From contig NZ_POPB01000254.1 in assembly GCF_002964045.1 (NCBI RefSeq), positions 45,977 through 109,976 on the forward strand: 64,000 nt of DNA. The letters are read 5' to 3'. This document shows, piece after piece, positions 17,648-26,601 of the stretch. The translations under genes and the position numbers were made by a program. The stretch comes from Streptococcus suis (lineage in GTDB: Bacteria; Bacillota; Bacilli; Lactobacillales; Streptococcaceae). The notes below the pieces were generated by a model. It did no database searches. It had not been told where the DNA came from and was given only the letters and a program-made list of their open reading frames with translations. Within the stretch, counting starts at the first letter, position 1. Each line of letters starts with the position of its first letter.

Positions 17648-19210
17648 ATGCGAGTTATTGAATTTCTAGATACCAGTCTGCGGGATGGTGAGCAGACGCC
17701 GGGGGTCAATTTTTCTATCAAGGAAAAGGTGACCATCGCCAAGCAATTGGAGAAATGGGGCATTTCTGCCATTGAAGCGGGGTTCCCGGCGGCCAGTCCA
17801 GATTCCTTTGAGGCGGTCAAGCAGATTGCGGCAGCCATGACCAAGACGGCCGTCACAGGTTTGGCTCGGTCAGTCAAGTCAGACATTGATGCTTGTTATG
17901 AGGCTCTGAAAGATGCCAAGTATCCGCAGATTCATGTTTTTATCGCAACCAGTCCTATTCATCGTGAATTTAAACTTCAAAAGTCCAAAGAAGAAATTTT
18001 GGAGCAGATTACAGAGCATGTTTCCTACGCTCGTCAGTTTTTCGATGTGGTTGAATTTTCACCAGAAGATGCGACGCGGACGGAGTTGGACTATCTGCTA
18101 GAAGTCGTACAAACGGCGGTTGATGCGGGTGCGACCTACATCAACATCCCTGACACGGTCGGCTTTACAACGCCCCAGCATTACGGTGAGATTTTCAAAT
18201 ATTTGACAACAAATGTCAAGTCAGACCGTGAGATTATCTTTAGTCCTCATTGCCACAATGACCTGGGAATGGCTGTTGCCAACACGCTGGCGGCCATCAA
18301 AAATGGTGCGGGTCGTGTGGAAGGAACCATCAACGGGATTGGTGAGCGGGCGGGGAATGCGGCGCTGGAAGAAGTGGCTGTTGCCCTTGAAATTCGCAAG
18401 GATTTCTACAATGTGACTAGTCCAATCGTCCTTGCCGAGACGCTCAATACGTCTGAGCTAGTATCACGCTTTTCAGGAATTGCCATTCCGCGCAACAAGG
18501 CCGTGGTCGGTGGTAATGCCTTCTCTCATGAGTCCGGCATCCACCAGGATGGTGTCTTGAAAAATCCATTGACCTATGAAATCATTACACCTGAGTTGGT
18601 AGGGGTCAAGAAAAATTCCCTGCCACTCGGTAAACTCTCAGGTCGCCATGCCTTTGTGGAGAAACTGAAAGAGCTGGACCTCTATTTTGAAGAGGCAGAT
18701 GTAGCGACCCTCTTTGCTCGTTTCAAGAGCCTGGCCGACAAGAAGGAAAAGGTTACTGATACCGATATTCGTGCCCTGGTAGTTGGAACAGAGATTACCA
18801 ATCGTGACGGTTTCCAATTCAAGGACCTACGTCTGGATACCCAGGACGACGGTAGCATCCAGGCTCAGGTGACCTTTATCAATCTGGACGACGAAGAAGT
18901 AGTGGTTGCGGCGACAGGGAAAGGTTCAGTTGAGGCTGTGTTCAATGCGGTCGATCAATTCTTCCAGCAGGACATCAGCTTGGAACGCTACCATATCGAC
19001 GCTATTACTGATGGGATTGATGCCCAGGCGCGTGTGTTGGTAGCCGTAGAAAATCAGGTAACGGAGACAGTCTTCAACGCCTCTGGTATTGACTTTGACG
19101 TACTCAAGGCTTCAGCTATTGCCTATATCCATGCCAATGTCATGGTGCAAAAAGAAAATAGTGGACAGATAGATAAGAAACTTTCAGAGAAAGACTTGCC
19201 ACACATCTAG
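17648..19210 (+). CDS. leuA: 2-isopropylmalate synthase
   Basis: First step of leucine synthesis: condensation of acetyl-CoA with 2-oxoisovalerate. 520 residues. The TIM barrel starts with [10 protein letters not shown] and contains the metal-binding HCHNDLGMA (about residue 200) and the glycine-rich [10 protein letters not shown]; the C-terminal part holds the leucine-sensing LeuA dimer domain. An ATG at 17642 lies only 1 nt from the AAGG ribosome site, while that at 17648 is 7 nt away, so I use the latter ([10 protein letters not shown]). It heads leuABCD behind the attenuator. Confidence 0.95.
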   Translation: MRVIEFLDTSLRDGEQTPGVNFSIKEKVTIAKQLEKWGISAIEAGFPAASPDSFEAVKQIAAAMTKTAVTGLARSVKSDIDACYEALKDAKYPQIHVFIATSPIHREFKLQKSKEEILEQITEHVSYARQFFDVVEFSPEDATRTELDYLLEVVQTAVDAGATYINIPDTVGFTTPQHYGEIFKYLTTNVKSDREIIFSPHCHNDLGMAVANTLAAIKNGAGRVEGTINGIGERAGNAALEEVAVALEIRKDFYNVTSPIVLAETLNTSELVSRFSGIAIPRNKAVVGGNAFSHESGIHQDGVLKNPLTYEIITPELVGVKKNSLPLGKLSGRHAFVEKLKELDLYFEEADVATLFARFKSLADKKEKVTDTDIRALVVGTEITNRDGFQFKDLRLDTQDDGSIQAQVTFINLDDEEVVVAATGKGSVEAVFNAVDQFFQQDISLERYHIDAITDGIDAQARVLVAVENQVTETVFNASGIDFDVLKASAIAYIHANVMVQKENSGQIDKKLSEKDLPHI

Positions 19211-19218
19211 GAGGAAAT

Positions 19219-20271
19219 ATGATGAAAAAAATTGTAGCCTTGGCTGGTGATGGAATCGGTCCTGAAATCATGGAGGCTGGCCTAGCAGTCCTCGAGGCTG
19301 TTGCTGGGCAAGTAGGATTTGATTATGAGATTGAGGAGAGAGCTTTTGGTGGCGCTGGGATTGATGCGGCAGGTCATCCTCTACCAGATTCTACCTTGCA
19401 GGCTTGCCGTCAGGCGGATGCGATTTTGTTAGCAGCTATCGGTAGCCCTCAATATGATGATGCAGCTGTTCGACCAGAACAAGGGCTGCTTCAACTTCGG
19501 AAGGAATTGGGTCTCTTTGCCAATATCCGTCCTGTGAAAATTTTTGATAGCCTGAAAGATTATTCTCCTCTGAAAGCGGAGCGCTTGGACGGTGTGGATT
19601 TGGTCATGGTACGGGAGTTGACAGGCGGGATTTATTTTGGGGAGCATATCCTTGAAATTGACCAAGCCAGCGACAGCAATACCTATCAGAAAGAAGAAAT
19701 TGAACGAGTTGTCCGCTCTGCCTTTGACTTAGCCCAAAAAAGACGAAAAAAAGTCACCAGCATTGATAAACAAAATGTACTGGCGACGTCAAAATTGTGG
19801 CGGAAGGTAGCGGAAGAGGTGGCCAAGGACTACCCTGATGTGACCTTGGAGCACCAGTTGGTGGATAGTGCAGCCATGCTCTTGATTACGGATCCTAGTC
19901 GGTTTGATGTCTTGGTGACGGAAAATCTTTTCGGAGATATTTTGTCGGATGAGGCCAGCGTACTAACAGGAACGTTAGGAGTTCTGCCTTCTGCTAGTCA
20001 TGCGGTGGCAGGTCCTAGTCTTTATGAACCTATTCACGGTTCGGCACCAGATATTGCAGGTCAGGGCATTGCCAATCCGGTCAGTATGATTCTGTCTGTT
20101 GCCATGATGCTGGAAGAAAGTTTTGATTTGGTCCAAGCAGGTCAGACCATTCGCCAAGCTGTCGAAGCGGTCTTTGCACAGGGCATTTTCACTAAAAATC
20201 TAGGTGGTAGCGCCACTACCAAAGAAATGACGGAGGCTATTATTGCCCAGATTGAAAGGAGATCGCCATGA
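19219..20271 (+). CDS. leuB: 3-isopropylmalate dehydrogenase
   Basis: NAD-dependent oxidative decarboxylation of 3-isopropylmalate in leucine synthesis. 350 residues, typical. It starts [13 protein letters not shown], with [10 protein letters not shown] near residue 137 and the nucleotide site [15 protein letters not shown] (about 275-289). Two adjacent ATGs (19219, 19222) follow AGGAGG; the second has the better spacing. The stop overlaps the leuC start by 4 nt (ATGA), indicating translational coupling. Confidence 0.96.
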   Translation: MMKKIVALAGDGIGPEIMEAGLAVLEAVAGQVGFDYEIEERAFGGAGIDAAGHPLPDSTLQACRQADAILLAAIGSPQYDDAAVRPEQGLLQLRKELGLFANIRPVKIFDSLKDYSPLKAERLDGVDLVMVRELTGGIYFGEHILEIDQASDSNTYQKEEIERVVRSAFDLAQKRRKKVTSIDKQNVLATSKLWRKVAEEVAKDYPDVTLEHQLVDSAAMLLITDPSRFDVLVTENLFGDILSDEASVLTGTLGVLPSASHAVAGPSLYEPIHGSAPDIAGQGIANPVSMILSVAMMLEESFDLVQAGQTIRQAVEAVFAQGIFTKNLGGSATTKEMTEAIIAQIERRSP

Positions 20272-21647
20272 GTGGAAAATCCATTTTCGATAAGCTCTGG
20301 AATCGCCATGTGATTACAGGGCAAGAAGGTCAGCCTCAACTCCTTTATGTGGACCAGCACTATATCCATGAGGTGACTAGTCCCCAAGCCTTTGATGGTC
20401 TGCGAGAGGCTGGACGTCAGGTCCGTCGGCCAGAATTGACCTTTGGTACATTTGATCATAATGTTCCAACGGTTAATATTTATGATATTCGTGATGTCAT
20501 TTCCAAGGCACAGATGGATGCCTTAGCTCGCAATGTGGTGGAATTTGGTATTCCACATGCGCCACATGGATCTGCCAATCAAGGCATTGTCCATATGGTG
20601 GGACCAGAGACTGGTTTGACTCAGCCTGGGAAATTCATCGTTTGTGGAGATAGCCATACGGCAACCCACGGAGCTTTCGGGGCCATTGCCTTTGGGATTG
20701 GGACAACAGAAGTAGAGCATGTCTTTGCGACTCAAACCCTGTGGCAGGTCAAACCCAAAAAGCTCTTAGTACGGTTTACTGGTAAGCCGAAAAAGGGGAT
20801 ATACTCCAAGGATTATGTCTTAGCATTGATTGCTAAGTATGGTGTTGCACTGGGTGTTGGTTATGTAGTCGAGTATGTGGGTGAGGCTATTGATGCTCTG
20901 ACCATGGAAGAACGGATGACGATTTGTAACATGTCTATCGAGTTCGGATCCAAGATGGGGATTATGAACCCAGATCAAACCACTTTTGATTATCTAGCGG
21001 ACAAGGAAAAACGCCCCAAAGACTTTGAGGCAGCGGTGGCGGATTGGAAGACATTGGTATCCGATTCAGATGCAGTTTATGACAAGGTCATCGAGATGGA
21101 TGTTTCAAATCTAGCACCGATGGTAACATGGGGAACCAACCCTTCCATGGGGGTATCCTTTGATGAGACCTTTCCTGAAGTTCGCGATATGAATGATGAA
21201 CGAGCGTATAAGTACATGAACTTACAGCCTGGACAAAGTCCAAGGGACATCGAAATTGGCTATGTTTTCCTGGGGTCCTGTACCAATGCCCGTCTTTCTG
21301 ACTTGCAGGTGGCCGCCAAGATTGTTGAAGGCAAACGTGTGGCAGATCATGTGACTGCAATTGTGGTTCCGGGTTCGAGACCGGTTAAGTCGGCTGCAGA
21401 AGCACTAGGCTTAGATAGGATTTTCTTGGAAGCTGGCTTTGAATGGCGGGATCCAGGTTGCTCCATGTGTCTGGGTATGAACCCAGACAAGGTGCCGACA
21501 GGTGTCCACTGTGCATCGACTAGTAACCGAAACTTTGAGGATCGACAGGGTGTTGGCTCTCGAACCCACCTTTGTAGTCCAGCCATGGCAGCAGCGGCAG
21601 CTATTGCAGGACGCTTTGTAGATGTTCGTGATTTGGAGGTGGTCTGA
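20268..21647 (+). CDS. leuC: 3-isopropylmalate dehydratase large subunit
   Basis: Aconitase-family Fe-S enzyme subunit that isomerises 2- to 3-isopropylmalate together with LeuD. 459 residues. Three cluster cysteines are visible in [10 protein letters not shown] and [13 protein letters not shown], with [13 protein letters not shown] and [13 protein letters not shown] as family signatures. It overlaps leuB by 4 nt and leuD by 1 nt. AAAGGAG precedes the ATG. Confidence 0.96.
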   Translation: MSGKSIFDKLWNRHVITGQEGQPQLLYVDQHYIHEVTSPQAFDGLREAGRQVRRPELTFGTFDHNVPTVNIYDIRDVISKAQMDALARNVVEFGIPHAPHGSANQGIVHMVGPETGLTQPGKFIVCGDSHTATHGAFGAIAFGIGTTEVEHVFATQTLWQVKPKKLLVRFTGKPKKGIYSKDYVLALIAKYGVALGVGYVVEYVGEAIDALTMEERMTICNMSIEFGSKMGIMNPDQTTFDYLADKEKRPKDFEAAVADWKTLVSDSDAVYDKVIEMDVSNLAPMVTWGTNPSMGVSFDETFPEVRDMNDERAYKYMNLQPGQSPRDIEIGYVFLGSCTNARLSDLQVAAKIVEGKRVADHVTAIVVPGSRPVKSAAEALGLDRIFLEAGFEWRDPGCSMCLGMNPDKVPTGVHCASTSNRNFEDRQGVGSRTHLCSPAMAAAAAIAGRFVDVRDLEVV

Positions 21648-22240
21648 TGGAAAAGTTTACAATCTACTCTGGGACGACCGTTCCACTCATGAATGACAAC
21701 ATTGATACCGATCAGATTTTGCCTAAGCAGTTTCTCAAGCTGATTGACAAGAAGGGTTTTGGCAAGTACCTCATGTATGAGTGGCGTTATCTGGATAACA
21801 AGTACACTGAGGATCCTGATTTTATCTTCAATACGGCCCCATATCGTCAGGCAACGATCTTGATTACAGGGGATAACTTTGGGGCAGGTTCGTCTAGGGA
21901 GCACGCCGCTTGGGCACTAGCTGACTATGGCTTCAAGGTCATCATTGCAGGCTCCTTCGGGGATATTCATTACAACAATGACTTGAACAATGGGATTTTG
22001 CCAATCGTTCAGCCCCGTGAGGTTCGGGAGAAATTGGCTGCGCTGGCATCGACTGATGAGGTGACTGTCGATCTCTACCAACAAAAAATTATCTCACCAG
22101 TTGGAGAATTTGATTTTGAGATCGATGCAGATTGGAAACACAAATTACTCAACGGTCTAGATGATATTGGGATTACCCTTCAGTATCAGGATTTGATTGA
22201 GGAGTATGAGGTAAATCGTCCAAGCTACTGGCAAGAATAG
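21647..22240 (+). CDS. leuD: 3-isopropylmalate dehydratase small subunit
   Basis: Swivelling small subunit of isopropylmalate isomerase, 197 residues. It has [14 protein letters not shown] near the start and [17 protein letters not shown] (about 74-90), the substrate-binding signature. It is the last gene of leuABCD. Its TAG is immediately followed by a dispersed inverted-repeat element instead of an ordinary terminator. Confidence 0.96.
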   Translation: MEKFTIYSGTTVPLMNDNIDTDQILPKQFLKLIDKKGFGKYLMYEWRYLDNKYTEDPDFIFNTAPYRQATILITGDNFGAGSSREHAAWALADYGFKVIIAGSFGDIHYNNDLNNGILPIVQPREVREKLAALASTDEVTVDLYQQKIISPVGEFDFEIDADWKHKLLNGLDDIGITLQYQDLIEEYEVNRPSYWQE

Positions 22241-22513
22241 AGTCTTTCATTTTATCTTTTATTACTGCGACGAACGAGGAAACTCTGTTTCCCTATTTCC
22301 AACTTCAAATAATTTCATCATTATTTGAACTCGCTTTGCCGTACTTTACAAGCGTTACTTACTATAGTAAGTATGATTTCTAAACTTCAACAGTCACTAC
22401 TCTGACTGTTGAAGCTATCTGCAGCTGTTGATGCGAACTTTGTTCGCTTTATCTCCAACCTCCAACTATCTCCCAGATAGTTGGAGCGAGTACTAAAAGC
22501 AAACTGAAAGACT
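22241..22513. repeat. Repeat family B with terminal inverted repeats, copy 1 (about 273 bp)
   Basis: It begins AGTCTTTCATTTTATC and ends with the complement-matching GCAAACTGAAAGACT; the same ends occur at 23367-23621 and 59288-59393. Inside are palindromes CTTCAACAGTC/GACTGTTGAAG and CCAACTATCT/AGATAGTTGG. There is no open frame. It fills the leuD-22579 gap. Ends plus variable inner modules look like a non-autonomous mobile element. Confidence 0.75.
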
Positions 22514-22578
22514 CCTACGAAATACTAGAAAACTAGCAGATCGCTCTGCTATGGAACAAAAGAAAAGAGGAAACTATT

Positions 22579-23364
22579 ATGACGAAACAAATTCACTGGG
22601 ATGGCGCACTTTCACAAGAAGGTTTTGACATTATCAAGGGTGAGGGAGGCGTGATTGTCTGCCCGACGAAGGTTGGTTACATCATCATGACTGCTGACAA
22701 GGCTGGCTTGGAGCGGAAGTTTGATGCTAAAGAGCGTAAGCGTAATAAGCCGGGCGTGGTCCTTTGTGGTAGCATGGAGGAGCTTCGTGAGTTGGCGCAG
22801 CTGACGCCTGAGATTGATGCTTTCTACCAAAAACATTGGGATGAGGACATATTGTTGGGTTGTATCCTGCCGTGGAAACCAGAGGCATATGCTAAGTTGC
22901 AGGCTTATGGAGACGGTCGTGAGGAGTTGATGACCGACGTTCGTGGCACTTCTTGCTTTGTTATCAAGTTTGGTGTGGCTGGCGAGCAGATTGCTAAGGA
23001 AATGTGGGAAAAAGAAGGTCGTATGGTCTACGCTTCATCTGCTAACCCGTCAGGTAAGGGAAATCGTGGTAAGGTAGAAGGTATCGGTGAGCGTATCGCG
23101 TCTAAAGTAGACTTGATTATCGAGGCGGATGACTATGTGGCATCTATCCAGCCAGATAAGACCATCGAAACCCGCTATGAGCAAGGGGTTATGGTGTCTA
23201 TGGTAGACAAAGATGGTAAACTGATTCCAGAACAAGGTGCAGATAGCCGTTCCATCAGCCCATGCCCAGTTGTCATCCGTAAGGGTCTGGACATCGATAA
23301 AATCATGATGCACCTGTCTGACCATTTCAACTCGTGGGATTATAGACAAGGGGAATATTATTAA
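22579..23364 (+). CDS. YrdC/Sua5-domain protein
   Basis: 261 residues of the Sua5/YciO/YrdC fold, which forms threonylcarbamoyl-AMP for tRNA t6A or acts as a relative of unknown substrate. The KxR-type site is seen in KERKRNKPGVVLCGSMEEL (about 52-70), with VIVCPTKVGYI near 25 and SSANPSGKGNRG near 155, the conserved SxANxSG loop. It is longer than minimal YrdC and lacks an obvious C-terminal Sua5 domain, so it may be a YciO-like paralogue. Repeats flank it on both sides. AGAGGAAA precedes the ATG. Confidence 0.78.
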   Translation: MTKQIHWDGALSQEGFDIIKGEGGVIVCPTKVGYIIMTADKAGLERKFDAKERKRNKPGVVLCGSMEELRELAQLTPEIDAFYQKHWDEDILLGCILPWKPEAYAKLQAYGDGREELMTDVRGTSCFVIKFGVAGEQIAKEMWEKEGRMVYASSANPSGKGNRGKVEGIGERIASKVDLIIEADDYVASIQPDKTIETRYEQGVMVSMVDKDGKLIPEQGADSRSISPCPVVIRKGLDIDKIMMHLSDHFNSWDYRQGEYY

Positions 23365-23366
23365 GA

Positions 23367-23621
23367 TATCGTCATTTAGTTTATCTTTTATTACGTCGAC
23401 GACTGAAAAGCTCCAGTGGAGGTTTTCAGCCTACCACCTTTCATTAAAAGAGTGGTAGTTTGAAACTCCGTTTCCTTATCTCCAACTTCAAATAATTTTA
23501 TCATTAGAGAACTCGCCTCGCCGTACGCTGCAGAGGTGACTTGCTCCGCAAGTGCTATTTCCAACCTCTAACTGTCTCCCAGACAGTTAGAGCTAGTACT
23601 AAAAGCAAACTGAAGACTATA
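23367..23621. repeat. Repeat family B, copy 2 (about 255 bp)
   Basis: Left end TATCGTCATTTAGTTTATC and right end AGCAAACTGAAGACTATA are near-inverted copies. Inner palindromes include TAACTGTCTCC/GACAGTTA and ACCACCTTTC near 23443. It shares TCCAACTTCAAATAATTT with copy 1. It starts 3 nt after the stop of 22579 and is followed by a terminator. The 23365-23731 gap contains only this element, the terminator and the relB promoter. Confidence 0.75.
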
Positions 23622-23634
23622 AACTATAAATAGG

Positions 23635-23656
23635 AACGATCCGAAAGGGTCGTTTT
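23635..23656 (+). terminator. Rho-independent terminator
   Basis: AACGATCC-GAAA-GGGTCGTT followed by TTT; almost the same hairpin recurs at 24238 after the toxin gene. Confidence 0.82.
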
Positions 23657-23679
23657 TGCTCTAGTCTATCTAGTATTGC

Positions 23680-23708
23680 TTTACAATTTATATAAAATGT
23701 GTTACAAT
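23680..23708 (+). promoter_or_regulatory. Promoter of relBE
   Basis: -35 TTTACA (23680-23685), 17-nt spacer, -10 TACAAT (23703-23708). Confidence 0.75.
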
Positions 23709-23730
23709 GTCACACAAAGATGTGAGGTAA
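23702..23730. promoter_or_regulatory. Autoregulatory operator of relBE
   Basis: Inverted repeat with inner arms TCACA/TGTGA (23710-23714, 23721-23725) and outer TTAC/GTAA. It overlaps the -10 and the ribosome site, the usual place for RelB-RelE repression. Inferred from position. Confidence 0.55.
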
Positions 23731-23731
23731 G

Positions 23732-23956
23732 ATGATGAGTACAGTAACCATCCGATTAAACAAAGAGGAAGAAGTATTTTTCAAGAGCTATGCTCAATTG
23801 ACTGGTCAAAGTCTTTCAAGTTTATTTAAGAAGGCGCTTGAGCGTGATATTGAGGATGAGTATGATTTGAGCATTTACCGTCAAGCCTATGAGGAGTACC
23901 AGAAGGATCCTGAAACCATCAGTCATGCTGATTTCAAGAAGGAACTTGGTCTGTAG
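23732..23956 (+). CDS. relB: RelB/DinJ-family antitoxin
   Basis: 74 residues. The N-terminal ribbon-helix-helix (STVTIRLNKEEEVFFKSYAQLTGQSLSSLFKKALERDIEDEYD) binds DNA; the C-terminal acidic helical part (YEEYQKDPETISHADFKKELGL) should wrap and neutralise the toxin. Two ATGs (23732, 23735) follow GAGG; the second could equally be used. The toxin ATG begins 1 nt after the TAG, so the pair is co-translated. The upstream promoter overlaps a palindrome consistent with autoregulation. Confidence 0.9.
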   Translation: MMSTVTIRLNKEEEVFFKSYAQLTGQSLSSLFKKALERDIEDEYDLSIYRQAYEEYQKDPETISHADFKKELGL

Positions 23957-23957
23957 T

Positions 23958-24218
23958 ATGTTTCATGTAGAGTATTCTAAGAAGGCACAAAAACAAATCA
24001 GAAAATTGGATAAGCCAATCCAAAGATTATTATTTGCATGGGTTGATAAACACTTAGATGGTACAGTTAATCCGAGGTTGCATGGCAAGGGATTGACAGG
24101 GGACCATGCTAATGAGTGGCGTTATCGTATAGGTGATTATCGGTTGATTTGCGATATACAGGATAACAAAATGGTTATTCTGGCGCTTGAATTTGGTCAT
24201 CGTAGAGACATTTATTAA
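23958..24218 (+). CDS. relE: RelE-family mRNA interferase toxin
   Basis: 86-residue RelE/ParE-fold toxin expected to cut mRNA in the ribosomal A site. It shows the family start FHVEYSKKAQKQIRKLD, the central NPRLHGKGLTGDHANEWRYRIGDYRLIC and the C-terminal ILALEFGHRRDIY, with basic and Tyr residues in the positions used for catalysis. The frame is open further upstream, but the ATG at 23958, right after the antitoxin stop, gives the correct family length. A terminator follows at 24238. Confidence 0.92.
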   Translation: MFHVEYSKKAQKQIRKLDKPIQRLLFAWVDKHLDGTVNPRLHGKGLTGDHANEWRYRIGDYRLICDIQDNKMVILALEFGHRRDIY

Positions 24219-24237
24219 TAGCTGACATATGAAGTAG

Positions 24238-24260
24238 AACGATCCGAAAGGGTCGTTTTT
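24238..24260 (+). terminator. Rho-independent terminator after relE
   Basis: AACGATCC-GAAA-GGGTCGTT then a T-run; nearly identical to the one at 23635. Confidence 0.88.
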
Positions 24261-24279
24261 TCGTACTCACATAAAAAAC

Positions 24280-24455
24280 TGGGAGTGGGAAAGAACTCGA
24301 CTGGTCTAAAAAAGAGTTCGTCTTCCCACCCCCGCACAGTTGATTAGGTCAGATTTGGAGTGTGAAACGCGAACAAATCTGCCAATCAACCACTGCGCTG
24401 AGATGTTGACACGAACTATGAGAAACGAGTCTGGACTTTTTGCCCAGCCTCAGTT
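24280..24455 (+). repeat. Dispersed hairpin repeat family A, copy 2
   Basis: It starts TGGGAGTGGGAAAGAACTC and ends near TTTTTGCCCAGCC, nearly identical to copy 3 (30889) and to the reverse complement of copy 1 (9806). It overlaps the 3' end of the minus-strand regulator gene and supplies its stop codon and final residues. Confidence 0.9.
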
Positions 24456-25306
24456 TGGTGCTGTTTGATAAGAAATTGGAGGTTGTCGACTATCCTTTTC
24501 TCGTCTGTCAGTTCCAAGATTTGTAGTCCTTTGTCAATCAGTTCCTGCTTGTTTTGGGCTATGCCTAGATAGACATAGGCACGGGATAGTTGGTCATAGC
24601 GTTTTTCTTGCTTGGCTAGGTCCATGAGTTTGGTGGCAAAAAAAGTAGACTTGTTGTACTGTCTTTGTTCCAAGAAAAAATAAGAAAGAGACTGATAGTA
24701 TGACAGTATGGTGGGCTGGATTCGCTTGTAATCCTTGTATTTTTCTAATCGCTTTAGAAGAAGATTGGCAGTTTCTTCAAGGCTATCAAGGGAAGAAATC
24801 TTAGACAGAAGAGTTCCGACCAAGATAATATCGTTATGGTACCAGTTGTCATATCGTTCCAATTCTGACCAGAGGAGTTTGGACAGGGTTTCAGCTTCGT
24901 CGGAAAGCTGGGTGATAGAAGAACTTTTTCGGACAGCTACAACGGTCTCCAGGAGGAGGCACTTTCTGTGAATAGGAATATCATTGGGTTCTTTTTTCAA
25001 ATGGTCCTGGCAACGCTTTATCAAATCCTCCATGGTCTTCGTGGTCGGATTTCTGAGATTATCTATATCATAGAGCAGTTGTTGGCGTTGGCTGGGCTGG
25101 TAGTAGTTACAGAGGTATTCAAACTCCTCGAAGGTCATATCAACTTGCTTGAGCAAGAACCGCATGAGCTCGTAGCTAGGAATGGTTTGATTTTTCTCGA
25201 AGCGAACCAAGGTCGTCCGATTGATATAATCTCCACATACCTGCTCCTGACTCAAATGCTTACTTTTCCGAATGCTCTTATACACACTTCCGTAATCCCA
25301 CCGCAT
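24416..25306 (-). CDS. Rgg/MutR-family transcriptional regulator
   Basis: 296 residues: N-terminal XRE helix-turn-helix (YKSIRKSKHLSQEQVCGDYINRTTLVRFEKNQ, about 8-39) and a helical TPR-like C-terminal region usual in peptide-sensing Rgg proteins. It is divergent from the small membrane protein and ABC transporter at 25438-28940, its likely targets. GAAAGGAG precedes the ATG. The last dozen or so residues (TEAGQKVQTRFS) and the TAG are encoded by repeat copy 2, so the original C-terminus was probably replaced when the repeat arrived. Confidence 0.87.
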   Translation of the reverse strand: MRWDYGSVYKSIRKSKHLSQEQVCGDYINRTTLVRFEKNQTIPSYELMRFLLKQVDMTFEEFEYLCNYYQPSQRQQLLYDIDNLRNPTTKTMEDLIKRCQDHLKKEPNDIPIHRKCLLLETVVAVRKSSSITQLSDEAETLSKLLWSELERYDNWYHNDIILVGTLLSKISSLDSLEETANLLLKRLEKYKDYKRIQPTILSYYQSLSYFFLEQRQYNKSTFFATKLMDLAKQEKRYDQLSRAYVYLGIAQNKQELIDKGLQILELTDEKRIVDNLQFLIKQHQTEAGQKVQTRFS

Positions 25307-25437
25307 AAACTACTCCTTTCAAAAAACTGTGAAAATATGTAACAAAATAAATTATATTTGTAAAAATAGTATATCATAATAATGTGGAAGTATTGTTTTT
25401 TGTATATAGAAAATAGGCTGGTGAAAGGTGTAACCTA

Positions 25438-25650
25438 ATGAAACAGATTGATAAAAACACCTTATTTTTAAGTGCAGTTATTGTTCTTTCGTCTAGTGTC
25501 CTATTATTTCATATGGACTCGATTCAGATTGTAGATAGAGAGATTTGGTTCTGGCTACATTCATTTATTCATGTGCTATTTTTAAAACCTGCAGCTAGTC
25601 TGAGCTTTCTTGTTGGGCTATATTTGCTGTATAAGGCTGTCAAGAAGTAG
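25438..25650 (+). CDS. Small two-helix membrane protein
   Basis: 70 residues with two hydrophobic helices (about 9-25, LFLSAVIVLSSSVLLF, and 43-66, HVLFLKPAASLSFLVGLYLLYK). No recognised family. AAAGG lies about 10 nt before the ATG. It is the first gene of a plus-strand unit with the ABC exporter and is divergent from the Rgg regulator. Because such units often export or resist peptides, it might be an accessory subunit of the exporter; this is only contextual. Confidence 0.65.
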   Translation: MKQIDKNTLFLSAVIVLSSSVLLFHMDSIQIVDREIWFWLHSFIHVLFLKPAASLSFLVGLYLLYKAVKK

Positions 25651-25716
25651 CCGAGCTAACTAAGCTGATGAAAGTCTGCTGCACCGCTCTGCCATTTCTC
25701 CAAGGAAGGAGTTTCT

Positions 25717-26601
25717 ATGCTAAAAGTAGTTGATGTCTGCAAGCGATACGGTGCCCACCAGGTCTTGTCCTATGTGTCCTTTGAGTTGCAAGCGGGGGAC
25801 TTGGTGGCTCTTGTGGGTCCCAATGGTGTGGGGAAATCCACCCTCCTGAATATCATCAGCAACACAGAAACCGCTGACCGTGGGTCGGTAACCATCAATG
25901 GTCGTCCTAATAGTGACCGAGCGATTTTTCAAGATATGTCTGTCATGTTGGATGCCCAAGCCCTTTATCCACAGTTGACGGGTTATGACCATCTGACCTA
26001 TGTGGCTGCCACCCACAAGCTGGGGAAAAAGGAAGTGGATGCATTAGTGGAAGAATTGGGGATGGGCTACTATGTCAAAAAGCGGTTGGCTGGCTATTCC
26101 ATGGGTATGAAGCAGAAGTTGCTCTTTGCCATGGCTGTCCTTCCCAAGCCCAAGCTCTTGTTGCTGGATGAACCCCATATCGGCTTGGATCCGACCAATA
26201 TCATTCAACAGCGGGAATTTCTTCTAAACCTACAAGCAGAAGGGGTCGCCATTTTGCTTTCTTCCCACCATCTGTCGGAGATTGAGAAGCTGACCAATCA
26301 GGTTTATTTCCTCAAGGCCAGCAAGTTGATTGCCACAGAAGTGGAGTTGACGGCTGATTATGATTACCATCTTGCTGTGGAAAACTCCAAGCAGGTTCAG
26401 GAATTTTTACGGGATTATCCTCAACTCTTATGGAAAAAGGCAGAGCAGGGTCTGGTGGAAATCTTCTTGCCTGAGAGAGATTTACTAGACTGTCTGGATC
26501 GTATTCCAATCCAGCAGGTGGCTGGCCTTACAAAAGCCAGCGACTATATGGAGTCCCTCTACCGTGATCTCTACGTGGAGGAAGGTGGTGAGGGGACATG
26601 A
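25717..26601 (+). CDS. ABC transporter ATP-binding protein
   Basis: 294-residue ATPase of an exporter. Walker A GPNGVGKST (about 34-42), an ABC signature variant (GYSMGMKQKLLFAMA), Walker B LLLLDEPHIGLDP and the switch His in SSHHLSEIE. The C-terminal 80 residues match the BcrA/YtrB-type extension. It overlaps the permease gene by 4 nt (ATGA). Rgg control is likely from the gene order. The substrate is unknown; bacitracin- or bacteriocin-type export or self-protection are possibilities. Confidence 0.88.
   Translation: MLKVVDVCKRYGAHQVLSYVSFELQAGDLVALVGPNGVGKSTLLNIISNTETADRGSVTINGRPNSDRAIFQDMSVMLDAQALYPQLTGYDHLTYVAATHKLGKKEVDALVEELGMGYYVKKRLAGYSMGMKQKLLFAMAVLPKPKLLLLDEPHIGLDPTNIIQQREFLLNLQAEGVAILLSSHHLSEIEKLTNQVYFLKASKLIATEVELTADYDYHLAVENSKQVQEFLRDYPQLLWKKAEQGLVEIFLPERDLLDCLDRIPIQQVAGLTKASDYMESLYRDLYVEEGGEGT

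Noticed and set aside
22241..23621. Series of short palindromes, possible CRISPR-like array
   Set aside because: Palindromes differ from one another and are not regularly spaced; they belong to two copies of one inverted-repeat element.
25382..25438. 18-residue frame ending TAATG before the small membrane protein
   Set aside because: No ribosome site upstream, so stop-start overlap with the next ATG is probably accidental.
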